A stretch of DNA of 64,000 nt from JAFDWI01 sp963764215. GTDB lineage: Bacteria; Actinomycetota; Acidimicrobiia; Acidimicrobiales; Iamiaceae. Positions 1 to 7,543 of the stretch are shown here, in pieces. Position 1 is the stretch's first letter. Each line of letters begins with the position of its first letter. Location: positions 49,272 to 113,271 of the forward strand of contig CAVXRS010000004.1 of NCBI GenBank assembly GCA_963764215.1, written 5' to 3'. Both the position numbers and the translations under genes were made by a program. The notes under the pieces were generated by a model. That model was not told the origin of the DNA, searched no databases, and saw only the letters and a list, made by a program, of their open reading frames with translations.

Positions 1-398
1 CCGGTGTACGTGACCGGGGCCGTGACCCCGTTGGCGACCAGGTCGAAGGAGATCCTCTGCGTGTTGTTGTCGAGGGTGGTTCCCTTCGGGCTGTTGGCGA
101 CGGTCCCCTGGATGCGGAAACGTCGGGTGCCCAGATCGCCACGGTGCGCGACGGCCTCGTCCACCTGGTAGAAGTAGTCGGTCGCGCTGCCCAGGGCCTT
201 GGTGACGAGAAAGCCGGTGGCCGCGGCGATCACGACGAGCACGCCGACCGCCATCCACCGGTGCCCCCGTGCGTTGCGCCGCGGTGATCCAGCTGCGGAC
301 GAACGCGGGGTGAGATCGAATTCCGGTGGTTCGCCGTCGGCGTCGAGTTGATCGAGACCCACCGCATCGGTGTCCGTGCCCTCGGGACCTCGTGCCAT
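1..398 (-). CDS. ccmE: CcmE heme chaperone (5' part; C-terminus outside window)
   Basis: Heme chaperone of System I cytochrome c maturation: it takes heme from the CcmABCD complex at the outer face of the membrane and hands it to the CcmF/H ligase. The first 132 codons are present: a charged cytoplasmic tail (about residues 1-42), one membrane anchor (about 46-66), then the beginning of the beta-barrel with GDLGTRRFRIQGTV and VTYTG near the window edge. The heme-attaching histidine lies further on and cannot be checked. The ATG shares one base with the ccmD stop (TGATG), which fixes the start. It is the last visible gene of ccmABCDE; ccmF and ccmG/H would be expected to follow outside the window. 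Identification rests on motif and gene order and is firm. Confidence 0.9.
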   Translation of the reverse strand, partial: MARGPEGTDTDAVGLDQLDADGEPPEFDLTPRSSAAGSPRRNARGHRWMAVGVLVVIAAATGFLVTKALGSATDYFYQVDEAVAHRGDLGTRRFRIQGTVANSPKGTTLDNNTQRISFDLVANGVTAPVTYT

Positions 399-571
399 CA
401 CAACCACCGTCGTTCTTCGGGAGGAACCTGGCGGGACAACTTGCGACCGCGCCTGACCAGATGCACGACATAGCCGCCGATGGCCACGGCGGCGACGCCG
501 TAGCCGGCGCCGACGAAGTTCCAGTAGTTCTCGGTCTGGTCGGTGACCACCGCGATCAGGGTCGGGTCCAT
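398..571 (-). CDS. ccmD: CcmD small membrane protein of the heme-release complex
   Basis: A 57-residue protein with one membrane segment (about residues 17-36) followed by a basic tail (VRRGRK), the typical CcmD shape. CcmD stabilises the CcmABC complex and is needed to release holo-CcmE. Sequence conservation in this family is weak, so the call rests mainly on size, topology and position: it sits between ccmC and ccmE with TGATG overlaps at both ends, so the three are translationally coupled. An aromatic cluster (ENYWNF) lies just before the membrane segment. No other family suggests itself. Confidence 0.85.
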   Translation of the reverse strand: MDPTLIAVVTDQTENYWNFVGAGYGVAAVAIGGYVVHLVRRGRKLSRQVPPEERRWL

Positions 572-1401
572 CAGGCCGTCTCCTCCCGGTTGTCGGACGG
601 CACGGTCGGCCGGTTCGACCGGACCGCCACGGCTTCGGCACGCCGGGCCGCGATCGCTTCGTCGAACGCGCTCTCGTCCACCCGCTCGGCGAGCCAGCCG
701 ACCCGGAACCGCACGATCGTCAGCCACACGTAACCGCACAGGCCGGCGACCATCATGATCAGCAGACTGAACAACATCGTGCCGCCGATCTGGGACTTGC
801 CCAGCAGGCGCACGGTCTGCCCCTGGTGGAGGGTCACCCACCACTTGGTGGATTCGTGCACGATCGGCACGTCGAGGGCGGCGATGATCCCCGCGATCGC
901 ACACCACTTCGCCCGATTGGGACTCCCGACGAGGGCCCGACGCAGGGCGAGGTAACCCGCGAACAGCACGAACAGCAGTGCAGTGGTGGTCAGCCGCGCA
1001 TCCCAGGTCCAGTAGATACCCCAGATCGGCCGTCCCCACAGCATGCCGGTGACGAGCGTCAGCGCCGTGAACAACAGACCGATCTCGGCGGAGGCCCCGG
1101 CCAGGATGTCGGCGAACTCGCTCTTGCGCCACAGCACCCCGACGCTTGCCCCCGCGGTGACCCCGAAGGCGGTGTACGCGATGATCGCCGAGGGCACGTG
1201 GATGTAGAGCAGGCGTGCCGCGTTCGACTGGTTCGCGTCGGCCGGGGAGATGACGAGCGCATAGGCCAATCCGACGGCGGTCAGCACCAACGTGACGATT
1301 CCCAGGATTCTGGTGCTCCGCGAACTCGTCCCCACCGGAGCGGGCCGGGCCGCATCGGTGACTTCCCGTGGGGCCGGGAGGCCGGTGTCGATAGTGGTCA
1401 T
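571..1401 (-). CDS. ccmC: CcmC heme delivery protein
   Basis: Integral membrane protein of the heme-handling family, which loads heme onto CcmE. The 276-residue product has about six membrane segments and the tryptophan-rich heme motif (WGRPIWGIYWTWDARLT) near residues 125-142. Histidines expected to ligand heme are present, in LLYIHVPSA (before the motif) and in VPIVHESTKWW (after it). The start is the ATG overlapping the ccmB stop (ATGA); the same frame stays open far upstream, but that part antisenses nothing and overlaps ccmB, so it is excluded. The C-terminal cytoplasmic tail (about 35 residues) is rich in Arg, Ala and Glu and has no recognised motif. Confidence 0.95.
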   Translation of the reverse strand: MTTIDTGLPAPREVTDAARPAPVGTSSRSTRILGIVTLVLTAVGLAYALVISPADANQSNAARLLYIHVPSAIIAYTAFGVTAGASVGVLWRKSEFADILAGASAEIGLLFTALTLVTGMLWGRPIWGIYWTWDARLTTTALLFVLFAGYLALRRALVGSPNRAKWCAIAGIIAALDVPIVHESTKWWVTLHQGQTVRLLGKSQIGGTMLFSLLIMMVAGLCGYVWLTIVRFRVGWLAERVDESAFDEAIAARRAEAVAVRSNRPTVPSDNREETA

Positions 1402-2075
1402 GTGTCCTCCAGGAGGGGACCGAACGCGAAGATTCCCGCAAGGAGATAGGCCACGGCGAACACCACGAGCAAACCCACCCACCGCCAGGCCTGAGCGTGG
1501 GTCACGTCGCCGGTGCCGAGAGCGGCCTGAAATGCCGATGTCGCGCCCACCAGCACCGGTGCCACCACCGGGAGCAGGAGCAGTGGCAGCAAGGTTTCCC
1601 GCCCTCGCACCCCCATCAGCAGCGCGCCGTACAGCGTGCCCGACGCCGCCAGTCCGACCGCCGCGGCCAGTCCCGCGCAGACGAGCATGCCGAAGGCATG
1701 CAGGTGGGTGGCGTACAACAGGGTCGCCCCGACGACGGTGAGGATCTCGAGCGCGATGATCTCGACGAAGACCCCGAGGGCCTTGCCGAGGAACATCCCG
1801 GAAGGGTCCAACCCGGACAGCCGGAGCTGATCGGTGAGGCCGGGCGCGCGCTCGGCGGTGAAGGTGCGTTGCACGGTGAGGATGACGGCGAGCAGCACGG
1901 TGATCCACACCAGGCCCGCGGTGGCTTCGTTCAGGACCGACTGGCGGGAGTCGAGCGCGAACGCGAACAGGACGAGGATCACGAGTGCGAACGGCGCGAG
2001 CTGATTGAGCGCGGTCCGCGTCCGCCATTCGATGCGGAGATCCTTGCCGGCCACCACCAGTGCATCAGCCAACAT
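1398..2075 (-). CDS. ccmB: CcmB heme exporter membrane subunit
   Basis: Membrane subunit of the CcmAB ABC transporter, which with CcmC and CcmD drives release of heme-loaded CcmE. It has 225 residues, the normal family size, and six predicted membrane segments; an acidic and arginine-bearing cytoplasmic stretch (QRTFTAERAPGLTDQLRLSG, about residues 68-87) is the family signature next to the ATPase interface. The ATG overlaps the end of ccmA by 11 bases and the stop overlaps ccmC, consistent with one transcript. Confidence 0.93.
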   Translation of the reverse strand: MLADALVVAGKDLRIEWRTRTALNQLAPFALVILVLFAFALDSRQSVLNEATAGLVWITVLLAVILTVQRTFTAERAPGLTDQLRLSGLDPSGMFLGKALGVFVEIIALEILTVVGATLLYATHLHAFGMLVCAGLAAAVGLAASGTLYGALLMGVRGRETLLPLLLLPVVAPVLVGATSAFQAALGTGDVTHAQAWRWVGLLVVFAVAYLLAGIFAFGPLLEDT

Positions 2076-2796
2076 CGGCCATCTCCACCGGAGGATCGGT
2101 CACGCCGCCATCCGCCCCGTGGGCCGGGGCCGGCGGCAGCGGAGACACGGTGTCGGCCACGTCCTCGACGATGCCCCCGGTGACGGTGACCACCCGGTGA
2201 GCCAGCGTGGTGGCCCGTTCCAGGTCGTGCGATGCCACGAGCACGGTCACTCCGGCTGCGGCCGCCGAGGTGATGAGGTCATCGACCAGATCGCGGCCGG
2301 CCACATCGAGGCCGGCATGGGGTTCGTCCAACAACCACAGCTCGGCATGACGCATCAGCAGTACGGCCAGTGCCGTGCGTCGGCGCTGACCTGCAGAGAG
2401 GCGCCCGACTTCGACATCGGCGAGCCGACCGCCCATGCCCACCTGGGTGAGGGCCCGGTGCGCATCTGCCGGGTCCTGATGGGCCGCGGTCGCCCAGAAC
2501 CGCACGTTGTCCGCGGCGCTGAGCTCCTCGTACAACCCGACACCGTGGCCGAGCAGCCCGACCCGGTGGCGCACCGCGTGCCGATCGGTGGCCAGATCGC
2601 ATCCCAGGATCTCGGCCGTACCGCTCTGCAGCGGTAGCAGGCCCGCGCAGAGCCGGAGCAGGGTCGACTTCCCGGCACCGTTTGGCCCTTGCAACAGGAC
2701 GATCTCACCGGGGTCGACATCGAGGGTCGCCCCGGCCAGGGCGGGGAATCGTCCCAGCACACAAATCGCATCTCGGAGGTGAACGACAGACCGCAT
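2065..2796 (-). CDS. ccmA: CcmA ABC-transporter ATPase
   Basis: ATPase of the CcmAB complex; hydrolysis frees holo-CcmE. All ABC motifs are visible: Walker A GPNGAGKST (about residues 38-46), a signature LSAGQ, Walker B LWLLDEPHAGLD, and the switch histidine in VASHDLE. Length is 243 residues; the last 35 are Pro/Ala-rich and non-conserved. It is the first gene of ccmABCDE, transcribed leftward and divergent from the sortase gene, so the promoter should lie in the 74-base gap at 2797-2870, where I see no strong consensus. Confidence 0.94.
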   Translation of the reverse strand: MRSVVHLRDAICVLGRFPALAGATLDVDPGEIVLLQGPNGAGKSTLLRLCAGLLPLQSGTAEILGCDLATDRHAVRHRVGLLGHGVGLYEELSAADNVRFWATAAHQDPADAHRALTQVGMGGRLADVEVGRLSAGQRRRTALAVLLMRHAELWLLDEPHAGLDVAGRDLVDDLITSAAAAGVTVLVASHDLERATTLAHRVVTVTGGIVEDVADTVSPLPPAPAHGADGGVTDPPVEMADVG

Positions 2797-2870
2797 GGGA
2801 CCGCTTCAGGCTACCGGGAATCCCACAAACCGGCCAAGGGTGGAAGCGACCGTGGACCACGCATCCTGCG

Positions 2871-3884
2871 ATGGCTGTCCTCACGGGGGCGGAACCGACG
2901 CCTTCATCGGGCAGACTGTCGGCCGTGAGAGGCTCCCGAATCCTCGGTTACGCGGGGCACGCGCTGGTGACCGCCGGGGTGCTCGTGCTGTTGTTCGTGC
3001 TCTTCCAACTCTGGGGGACGGGCCTGCACGAGGCCCGGGCACAGGACTCGTTGACCCACCAATTCGACCGCATGCTCGCCCGGTCCCCCGCCCCGTCGAC
3101 CAGCACCGGTCAGCCCGGGCCGACCACGACCCTTCCTGCCAAGGTCGCCGCGAGCAAGGACATCGCCCCGAAGATCGGCGAGCCGGTCGGCCGGATGGTG
3201 ATCCCCAGACTCCACCTCGACAAGATCGTGGTCCAGGGCGTCGAACTGGTGCAGCTCGACCGGGCCCCGGGCCACTTCCCCCAGACGCCTTTTCCCGGCC
3301 AGGCGGGCAACGCCGCGATCGCCGGGCACCGCACCACCTACGGCGCGCCCTTCTACAACATCGACAAGCTGAAGCCCGGTGACAAGATCATCATCACCAC
3401 CGTGCAGGGAACCTTCACCTACTCGGTGCAGTGGACCAAGATCGTCATGCCCGATGCGATGTGGGTGCTCAAGACGGCGAAGGACCACCCCAACACCCTG
3501 ACCCTGTCGGCATGTCACCCCCGCCTGAACCTCACCCGTCGTTACATCGTGCGGGCGGTGCTGCAGGGCAAGCCTGCTCCCCGCATGGCAGGCCAGGAAG
3601 CCGCCATGCGAAACGCTTCCCAGCACGCCGGCGACACCATCGCCGGGGGCGTGGAGTCGCCGAGCAACTCGGGTGCCTGGCTCCCCATGATCGCCTGGGG
3701 TCTGGTGTGCGCCGGGGTGTGGATCCTGACCTGGTGGGCCTCCCGCCGCTGGCGCCGAGAGGGTGGCGCCCTGCCCCGCTGGGTGCGGACGGTGGTGCCG
3801 TATGTGATCGGGGTGCCGGTGTTCCTCGGGATCCTCTTCCTCTGCTTCGAGAACCTGGCCCAGCTCCTCCCCGCCGGTCTCTGA
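2871..3884 (+). CDS. Class E-like sortase with C-terminal membrane segments
   Basis: Cysteine transpeptidase that joins LPXTG-type surface proteins to peptidoglycan. About 337 residues: N-terminal membrane anchor (ILGYAGHALVTAGVLVLLFV), a Ser/Thr/Pro linker, then the sortase domain with the catalytic triad His in AGHRTTYGAPF, Cys in TLSACHP and Arg in LNLTRRYIV. Two further membrane segments follow (WLPMIAWGLVCAGVWIL and a second ending near the C-terminus), which most class E enzymes lack. ATG 2871 is used; GTG 2925, closer to the anchor, is a fair alternative, and neither has a clear ribosome site. No substrate is adjacent; the LPRTG protein at 44-50 kb is a candidate. It converges with the next gene, 9 bases apart. 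Confidence 0.88.
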   Translation: MAVLTGAEPTPSSGRLSAVRGSRILGYAGHALVTAGVLVLLFVLFQLWGTGLHEARAQDSLTHQFDRMLARSPAPSTSTGQPGPTTTLPAKVAASKDIAPKIGEPVGRMVIPRLHLDKIVVQGVELVQLDRAPGHFPQTPFPGQAGNAAIAGHRTTYGAPFYNIDKLKPGDKIIITTVQGTFTYSVQWTKIVMPDAMWVLKTAKDHPNTLTLSACHPRLNLTRRYIVRAVLQGKPAPRMAGQEAAMRNASQHAGDTIAGGVESPSNSGAWLPMIAWGLVCAGVWILTWWASRRWRREGGALPRWVRTVVPYVIGVPVFLGILFLCFENLAQLLPAGL

Positions 3885-3893
3885 CCGGCGAGG

Positions 3894-4649
3894 TCAGCGA
3901 CCGCGGAACTCGGGGCGGCGTCGCTCGCCGAACGCCGCGAGACCTTCGGCGAGATCCTCGCTCTCCCAGGCGGCTGCCCGGGCTTCGCGGGACGGTCGCG
4001 GAGCCGCGCGCTCCTCCTCGACCGCGTCGAGCATGGTCTTGTGCGCGGCGATCGTCAGCGGGGCGAGCCGGGCGATCTGCGCAGCCCACTCGACCCCCGC
4101 GGCACGCACGTCGGTGCCGCCATCGGCCAGACGATGGATGAAGCCCGAACGGTGCAGTCGCCCCGCATCGAACGTCTCCGTACCGGTCAGCATGGCTCGG
4201 GCGATCGAATGACCCACCGCCTCGGCCAGGTGCTGCACGGTGAAGTGGTCGACGGTGAGGCCGATCTTCGCCGCGGGGATTCCGAAGGTCGCATCGGCCG
4301 TGGCGATCCGCAGGTCGCAGGCCATCGCGAGCTGGGTTCCCGCGCCCAACGCCGGTCCGTGGATCGCGGCGAGCACCGGGGCCGGCAGCGCCCGCAGGTC
4401 CTCGAGCGTGCCCCTCAGATCGTCGACGAACGCGCCGTCCTCGACCGTGGACAGATCGGCTCCGGAACAGAAGTTCTCACCGGCGCCGCACAGCACGAGC
4501 ACCCGGGTTCCCTGCTCGCGCGCACCGTCGATGGCGACCCGCAGGTCGCGGAGATGGTCATGGTCGAGGGCGTTGCGGCGTTCGGGGCGTGCGAGCGTCA
4601 CGACCCGTACCGCTGCCGGATCGTCCAGATCGTCGACGAGGACAGCCAT
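3894..4649 (-). CDS. Enoyl-CoA hydratase/isomerase family protein
   Basis: Crotonase-fold protein of 251 residues. The N-terminus has the family lead RPERRNALDHDHL, the oxyanion-hole regions are GENFCSGADLS (about residues 58-68) and HGPALGAGTQLAMACD (about 95-110). Glutamates typical of hydratases (ExxxG about residue 115 and P-E at about 135) are not obvious: the second region reads TFGIPAAKIGL, with the catalytic Glu replaced, so a true hydratase is doubtful and another crotonase reaction is possible. Substrate unknown. It stands alone between the sortase and the zinc importer, reading toward the sortase. Confidence 0.85.
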   Translation of the reverse strand: MAVLVDDLDDPAAVRVVTLARPERRNALDHDHLRDLRVAIDGAREQGTRVLVLCGAGENFCSGADLSTVEDGAFVDDLRGTLEDLRALPAPVLAAIHGPALGAGTQLAMACDLRIATADATFGIPAAKIGLTVDHFTVQHLAEAVGHSIARAMLTGTETFDAGRLHRSGFIHRLADGGTDVRAAGVEWAAQIARLAPLTIAAHKTMLDAVEEERAAPRPSREARAAAWESEDLAEGLAAFGERRRPEFRGR

Positions 4650-4668
4650 GGCCCGGGAATCTACCGGC

Positions 4669-5532
4669 TCAGGAGGTACGCCGACGGCCGATCAAACGAC
4701 AGACGAGGTAGATCGCGAAGGAGACCGTGGTGACGTACGGACTGATCGGTACCGAGGCGCCGAGCGCCAGCAGGATGCCACCCACCATCGAGACGAAGCC
4801 GAAGCCCATCGAGAGCAGTGCGACGTTCCGCGGGTTCGAGCTGACGCGTTGCGCCGCGGCGGCCGGGGTGCAGATGATGCTCAGGACCAACAGCGCTCCG
4901 ACCACCTGGACGCCCACCGCGACGGTGAGCCCGAGCAGGATCATGAACGCCGTCGACAACGCCCCCACGGGAACGCCACGGGCGGCCGCGAGCTCCGGAT
5001 CCAGCCCGGCGAAGTTCAGGGGACGCCACAGGAACGTGAGGCACGCCACCACCACCAGACAGATGCCGACCAGCCAGATCATCTGGGGCTCGTCGACCGC
5101 GACGATCTGGCCGACCAGCAGTCCGAACTTGTTGGCGGCCCGACCCTGGTAGACGGCGAGGAACAGGACACCGAGCCCGAGCCCGAAGGGCATCAGGACG
5201 CCGATGATCGAGTTCCGGTCCCGCGCGCGTACCCCGAGGAGTCCGATCAGCACTGCCGCGATCAGCGACCCGGCGATCGACCCGACGACGACGCTCACGC
5301 CCCCCAGCAACGCGGCCGCGGCACCGGCGAAGGAGAGCTCGGAGACCCCATGGACCGCGAAGGGCAGGTCCCGCTGGATGACGATCACCGAGACGAGGCC
5401 GCCGACGAGCCCGAGCACCGCGCCCACGATGAGCGAGTTCCGCACCAGGGGGAGGAGCTGTGCGTAGTCGCTGAAGTCGACGATGCGATGCCATACGTCG
5501 GGACCGGCCGCGGCGACGAGCAGGGCGCTCAC
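4669..5532 (-). CDS. znuB: Zinc/manganese-type ABC importer permease (ZnuB-like)
   Basis: Permease of the ABC-3 family that imports Zn or Mn. The 287-residue product has about eight membrane segments; conserved family elements include VIQRDLPFAVHGVSELSFAG near residue 55 and GALLVLSIICTPAAAA near residue 215. Start is GTG 5532, overlapping the stop of the ATPase gene (GTGA). With the ATPase and binding protein it forms a three-gene operon read leftward. The Zur-like box ahead of the operon argues for zinc; the permease sequence alone would not tell zinc from manganese. Confidence 0.87.
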   Translation of the reverse strand: MSALLVAAAGPDVWHRIVDFSDYAQLLPLVRNSLIVGAVLGLVGGLVSVIVIQRDLPFAVHGVSELSFAGAAAALLGGVSVVVGSIAGSLIAAVLIGLLGVRARDRNSIIGVLMPFGLGLGVLFLAVYQGRAANKFGLLVGQIVAVDEPQMIWLVGICLVVVACLTFLWRPLNFAGLDPELAAARGVPVGALSTAFMILLGLTVAVGVQVVGALLVLSIICTPAAAAQRVSSNPRNVALLSMGFGFVSMVGGILLALGASVPISPYVTTVSFAIYLVCRLIGRRRTS

Positions 5533-6440
5533 CGGTCGTCGCCCATTGCGTGACCCGGAACCCGGTCGTGAGGGACATCGTCGTGCACATGATGCGTGGA
5601 CGTGGCATCGCCGGGGATGCCGACCACGACGATCCGGTCCCCGGTACGCACCACGTCGACCGGCGTGCCGTACAACTCGCTGAGTGACGTCGAGGTCATC
5701 ACCTCGTCCACCGTGCCGATGCGGAACCGGCCTCCGGCCAGATACAGGATGCGGTCGACATAGGGCAGCACCGGGTTGATCTCATGGGTCACGAACACCA
5801 CCGCGGAGCGATGGTCACGCCGGTGCCGGTCGATCAGCGCGGTGACGGTCCGCTGGCTCGCCAGGTCGAGGGACAACAGCGGTTCGTCGCACAGCAGCAG
5901 CGCCGGGTCCCCGATGAGCGCCTGCGCGATCCGGACGCGTTGCTGCTGTCCGCCCGAGAGCACCCCGATCGGCGTGTCGGCGAGATCGGAGGCGTCGACC
6001 CGCGCCAGGGCCTCATCGACACGCGGCCAGTCCACACGGCCCGGCCGGGCGATGCCCCAACGATGTCCGTCGAGTCCCTGACGCACGACGTCGCGCACCC
6101 GCATCGGCGTCAGCTCGTCGATACGTCGCTGTTGGGGGACATAGCCGATGTCCCGTCGCCCCCGGCGCACGGTGTGACCGGCGACTCGGACCTCACCGGC
6201 AGTGAGGGCCTGGAGGCCGAGCACGGATCGGAGCAGACAGGTCTTCCCGGCGCCGTTGGCGCCGAGCACCGCGACGAACTCGCCCCGGGCCACGTCCAGG
6301 TCGAGCCCGGTCCACAGCACGTTCGTGCCGAACGCCAGACCGGCATCGCGCAACGACAGCGCCGTTGCGTCGTCGGCGGCGGAGGCGGGGGCGGCCGTCG
6401 CACCGGTGGCTGCGCCGTGGCCCGTGGATGCGGGGCTCAA
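5529..6440 (-). CDS. znuC: Zinc-type ABC importer ATPase (ZnuC-like)
   Basis: ATPase of the same importer. Motifs: Walker A GANGAGKT, signature LSGGQQQRVRIAQAL, Walker B LLLCDEPLLSLD, switch His in VFVTHEINPVLPY. The reading frame is open well upstream, but that part lies within the binding-protein gene; TTG 6440 overlaps the stop of that gene (TTGA) and is the best start, giving about 303 residues with a short Ala-rich lead. The C-terminal 50 residues after the ATPase core are rich in His and Asp (THHVHDDVPHDRVPGHAMGD), a plausible metal-binding tail unusual for the family. Confidence 0.87.
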   Translation of the reverse strand: MSPASTGHGAATGATAAPASAADDATALSLRDAGLAFGTNVLWTGLDLDVARGEFVAVLGANGAGKTCLLRSVLGLQALTAGEVRVAGHTVRRGRRDIGYVPQQRRIDELTPMRVRDVVRQGLDGHRWGIARPGRVDWPRVDEALARVDASDLADTPIGVLSGGQQQRVRIAQALIGDPALLLCDEPLLSLDLASQRTVTALIDRHRRDHRSAVVFVTHEINPVLPYVDRILYLAGGRFRIGTVDEVMTSTSLSELYGTPVDVVRTGDRIVVVGIPGDATSTHHVHDDVPHDRVPGHAMGDDR

Positions 6441-7411
6441 CCGAGTGCTCCCCGAATGGCTCGGACGTTGCCGGTCATCCACGACAGGTAGGTCTTTCCG
6501 GCGGGCAAGGTCTCGGTGACCGGCACGACGGGAATGTCGTTGGCCCGGGCTGCTTTGCGCACCTGCGCGGTGGCGGGGTCGCTGGTCTGTTCGTTTTCGA
6601 CCAGCAGTTCGACCTTGTGGTGGGCGAAGAGGTCCGTGGTCTGCTTGAGCAGCGCGACGGACACGTCGTTGCCTTCCTCGACCGCTGCGGAGAACGCCGC
6701 CGGGGTGCGGTTTTCGAGTCCCATCGCCTCCAGCAGGTACCACGGCAACGGCTCGGTGATCGCGACCGCCTCCCCGCGGTGCGCGGCACGGACTTGTCTG
6801 ACCGAGGCCTCCAATCGATGGAGCCCGGCGATGAACTTGGCGCCGTTCGCCTCGAACGTCGCCGCAGAGGACGGGTCGCGCTGCGCGAGTGCAGCGACCA
6901 GGGCGTGGGTGAACCGTTCCATCGTCGGAAAGTCGTACCAGACGTGCTCGTTCAGTTGCCCTCCGGCCGGTGCGCGTTTGCCGGAGATTTTCACGACGTC
7001 GAGAACGGTGGCCGCCGAATCGCCGGCGTTGGCGCGGAGCCGTCCCATGAAGTCGTCGTAGCCGCCACCGTTCTCGATCACGATGTCGGCGGTGTTCACG
7101 GCGAGCTGGTCACGGGCGTTGGTCTCATAGGAGTGCGGGTCGGTGCTGGGATCCGAGATGATCGAGGTGACGCGTCCCCGGGTGCCGGCGACCGTTGCGG
7201 CGATGTCGCCGTACACGTTCGTCGAGGCGACGATGTGCACCGTTGTGCCTTCGGCACCTTTTCCGTTGCTGCCAGTGCTGCTGGACGACTGGCCACAAGC
7301 TGCCAGCAGCAGCGCCGCGCACAGACCTGCCGTGGCCAGGACGGCGCCCCGTCGGCCCCGTCGCCCGACGGTTCGGCGCCCCCGCCCGCCGCAGTTGATA
7401 ATGATTCTCAT
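6437..7411 (-). CDS. znuA: Zinc-binding lipoprotein of ABC importer (ZnuA/TroA family)
   Basis: Extracellular solute-binding protein of the cluster 9 (TroA) family. A basic N-terminus, hydrophobic stretch and lipobox LLAACG indicate a lipoprotein. Family elements: VASTNVYGDIAATVAG near the mature N-terminus, STDPHSYE (metal His), NEHVWYDFPTM (second metal His), and VLVENEQTSDP near the C-terminus. The long His-rich loop of many zinc-specific members is absent. ATG 7411 is chosen; GTG 7420 is three codons upstream. A Zur-like palindrome overlaps the start, implying zinc repression, possibly of a leaderless transcript. First gene of the operon. Confidence 0.86.
   Translation of the reverse strand: MRIIINCGGRGRRTVGRRGRRGAVLATAGLCAALLLAACGQSSSSTGSNGKGAEGTTVHIVASTNVYGDIAATVAGTRGRVTSIISDPSTDPHSYETNARDQLAVNTADIVIENGGGYDDFMGRLRANAGDSAATVLDVVKISGKRAPAGGQLNEHVWYDFPTMERFTHALVAALAQRDPSSAATFEANGAKFIAGLHRLEASVRQVRAAHRGEAVAITEPLPWYLLEAMGLENRTPAAFSAAVEEGNDVSVALLKQTTDLFAHHKVELLVENEQTSDPATAQVRKAARANDIPVVPVTETLPAGKTYLSWMTGNVRAIRGALG
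7396..7410. promoter_or_regulatory. Zur/Fur-like operator
   Basis: TGATAATGATTCTCA is a 7-1-7 inverted repeat with one mismatch between arms, in an otherwise very GC-rich stretch. It closely resembles zinc-uptake regulator boxes (TGAAAATNATTTTCA type). It overlaps the start of the binding-protein gene of the zinc-type importer, where bound repressor would block transcription of a leaderless or near-leaderless message. No zur gene is in the window. Confidence 0.7.
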
Positions 7412-7543
7412 TCTTGGCACTCTAGCCCCACATCCCGACGATCGGCGCCGAGGACACCCTCACCGGCCGACCCGGCCGCTGATCGGGCGAGCCGGAGGTC
7501 CCGCTAGTGTCGGAGCACCGCACGTCCCGGACCGAGGAGATCC

